This document shows, piece after piece, positions 32,284-33,499 of a DNA stretch of 33,499 nt. The notes under the pieces were generated by a model. That model did not search any database, was not told the DNA's origin, and saw nothing but the letters and a program-made list of their open reading frames with translations. The stretch is from assembly GCA_002338655.1 (NCBI GenBank), contig DDIU01000033.1, positions 10,857 through 44,355 of the forward strand. Reading direction: 5' to 3'. A program made the position numbers and the translations under genes. This DNA is from Flammeovirgaceae bacterium UBA1842 (GTDB lineage Bacteria; Bacteroidota; Bacteroidia; Cytophagales; Cyclobacteriaceae). The first letter of the stretch is position 1. Each line of letters opens with the position of its first letter.

Positions 32284-33414
32284 ATGGAATTTAAGATTGA
32301 AGCATCAGATTTAAGTAGTCAGGCACGGACTGGCGTTATAAAAACCGATCATGGGGAAATAAAAACGCCCATTTTTATGCCGGTAGGTACAGCAGGATCT
32401 GTAAAAGCAGTACATCAGCGTGAACTCAAGGAGGATATTAAAGCTCAAATTATACTTGGGAATACTTATCACTTGTACATGCGACCAGGTCTAGATATAA
32501 TTAATAGTGCAGGTGGGCTGCACAAATTCAACGGTTGGGACAGGCCTATTCTTACGGACAGTGGGGGTTATCAGGTTTATTCTTTAGCAGGTACCCGTAA
32601 AATAAAAGAAGAGGGGGTGACATTTCAATCACATATAGATGGTTCCAAACACGTGTTTTCGCCAGAGTATGTAATGGATATTCAAAGAACCATTGGTGCA
32701 GATATAATAATGGCCTTTGATGAATGTACGCCATATCCATGTGAGTATGATTATGCCGAAAGATCAATGCACATGACGCACCGTTGGCTCAAAAGGTGCT
32801 GTGACAGATTTGACAGCACTGAAGGTAAATACGGATTTAATCAGACCTTGTTCCCTATTGTTCAGGGTAGTGTTTATAAGGATTTAAGGATTAAATCAGC
32901 TGAAGCAATAGCTTCATTTGGAAGAGAGGGTAACGCCATTGGGGGGTTGTCTGTAGGCGAGCCTGCTGAGATGATGTATGAAATGACAGAACTGGTTTGT
33001 GGAATTTTGCCAAAAGACAAACCACGTTATTTAATGGGTGTGGGCACACCAGCAAATATACTGGAATCCATTGCCTTGGGAATTGATATGTTCGATTGCG
33101 TAATGCCAACCAGAAATGCACGCAACGGAATGCTGTTTACCTCTGAAGGCATTATCAATATAAAAAATAAGAAATGGGAAGATGATTTTTCTCCTATCGA
33201 TCCTAATCTAGGTGGGTATGTAGATACGTTTTATTCCAAAGCCTATTTGAGGCACCTTACTATCAGTAAGGAAATTTTAGGAGCACAAATAGCAAGTATT
33301 CATAACCTTACTTTTTACCTTTGGTTGGTTGGTGAGGCCCGTGAGCAGATTGCCAAAGGCACATTTACTCCTTGGAAAAATGAGATGGTAAAAAAAGTAG
33401 CACGGAGATTGTAA
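32284..33414 (+). CDS. tgt: tRNA-guanine transglycosylase (queuine/preQ1 insertion)
   Basis: The 376-residue protein is the TIM-barrel enzyme that exchanges G34 of GUN-anticodon tRNAs for preQ1 in queuosine synthesis. Seen directly: D92 (TDSGGYQVYSL, general acid/base), SHIDGSKH, IVQGSV, GLSVGEP, and the nucleophile D271 in MFDCVMPTRNARNG. The usual zinc-site CxCxxC is absent: residues 309-314 read LGGYVD where Z. mobilis Tgt has C318, C320 and C323. The fourth ligand position, His340 (SIHNL), is kept. The rest of the C-terminus (SKAYLRHLT) is normal. The ATG at 32284 is preferred over a TTG at 32263 that overlaps the -7 element. Confidence 0.97.
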   Translation: MEFKIEASDLSSQARTGVIKTDHGEIKTPIFMPVGTAGSVKAVHQRELKEDIKAQIILGNTYHLYMRPGLDIINSAGGLHKFNGWDRPILTDSGGYQVYSLAGTRKIKEEGVTFQSHIDGSKHVFSPEYVMDIQRTIGADIIMAFDECTPYPCEYDYAERSMHMTHRWLKRCCDRFDSTEGKYGFNQTLFPIVQGSVYKDLRIKSAEAIASFGREGNAIGGLSVGEPAEMMYEMTELVCGILPKDKPRYLMGVGTPANILESIALGIDMFDCVMPTRNARNGMLFTSEGIINIKNKKWEDDFSPIDPNLGGYVDTFYSKAYLRHLTISKEILGAQIASIHNLTFYLWLVGEAREQIAKGTFTPWKNEMVKKVARRL

Positions 33415-33416
33415 CT

Positions 33417-33476
33417 AGTTCAAAATTATCAGTTCAAAGTTTTAGTGCTTTGAATTTGGAACTTAGAACTTTGAAT
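33417..33476. repeat. GTTCAAA/TTTGAAC-type intergenic repeats
   Basis: AGTTCAAAA, AGTTCAAAG, CTTTGAA and GAACTTTGAA occur within 60 bp after the tgt stop. TTCAAAG (33433-33439) and CTTTGAA (33448-33454) can form a 7-bp hairpin. It resembles the short repeat families of Bacteroidota spacers; it may also be a weak terminator for tgt. An ATG at 33478 opens a frame that runs off the window and cannot be judged. Confidence 0.5.
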
Positions 33477-33499
33477 TATGTACGTCCCTGATATAGGTT

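Noticed and set aside
33478..33499. Possible start of another plus-strand gene
   Set aside because: Only seven codons are visible, so nothing can be supported.

Overview
The window looks like an ordinary chromosomal stretch from a Bacteroidota bacterium, most likely of the Cytophagales/Flammeovirgaceae type (inference). The signs are AT-rich intergenic DNA without clear Shine-Dalgarno sites, promoters of the Bacteroidota form TTG-N17-19-TAnnTTTG, a giant secreted protease with a type IX secretion C-terminal tail, prefix-domain MacB/FtsX permeases paired with PadR regulators, a DNA polymerase III alpha subunit with a built-in proofreading exonuclease, and intergenic (A/G)TCTA(A/G)C heptamer arrays. 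I saw no phage, insertion sequence, CRISPR array, tRNA or rRNA.

Layout. 1-3379: the 5' part of a ClC chloride channel gene (minus), a LysR regulator and a threonine-synthase-like PLP enzyme (plus), and a DoxX-type membrane protein (minus). 3446-9880: two divergent, mirror-image PadR-permease operons. In each, the padR stop and permease start share ATGA. The operators lie in the shared intergenic region, and one operon is bracketed by related inverted sequence elements. 9898-20414: a histidine-kinase-like membrane protein that ends before the ATPase domain, then a minus-strand operon of a 50-residue charged protein, a 2576-residue subtilisin-like protease and a small lipoprotein, then an orphan six-TM protein. 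20541-23693: a membrane-tethered TPR/LuxR-type regulator and a compact marR-DOMON-NTF2-like operon. 23862-24953: an outer-membrane beta-barrel protein and a heptamer repeat array. 24953-33414: housekeeping genes dnaE, a small membrane protein, rsmG, an ECF sigma factor translationally linked to a glycosyltransferase, and tgt.

How the parts may work together. The most interesting regulatory signal is a pair of 14-bp direct repeats (ACCTTAGnATTACC and variants) spaced 32-33 bp apart. It occurs upstream of both the giant-protease operon and the six-TM orphan gene, which suggests one activator controls both. The MarR operon carries TTGATATATCAA twice; one copy supplies the -33 TTG of the marR promoter, so autoregulation is strongly predicted. 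The first padR promoter likewise has both core elements inside inverted repeats. Protein-level oddities are a Tgt without its zinc-binding cysteines, a kinase-like protein without a kinase domain, and a DnaE that has a cis exonuclease but a partly degraded PHP site.
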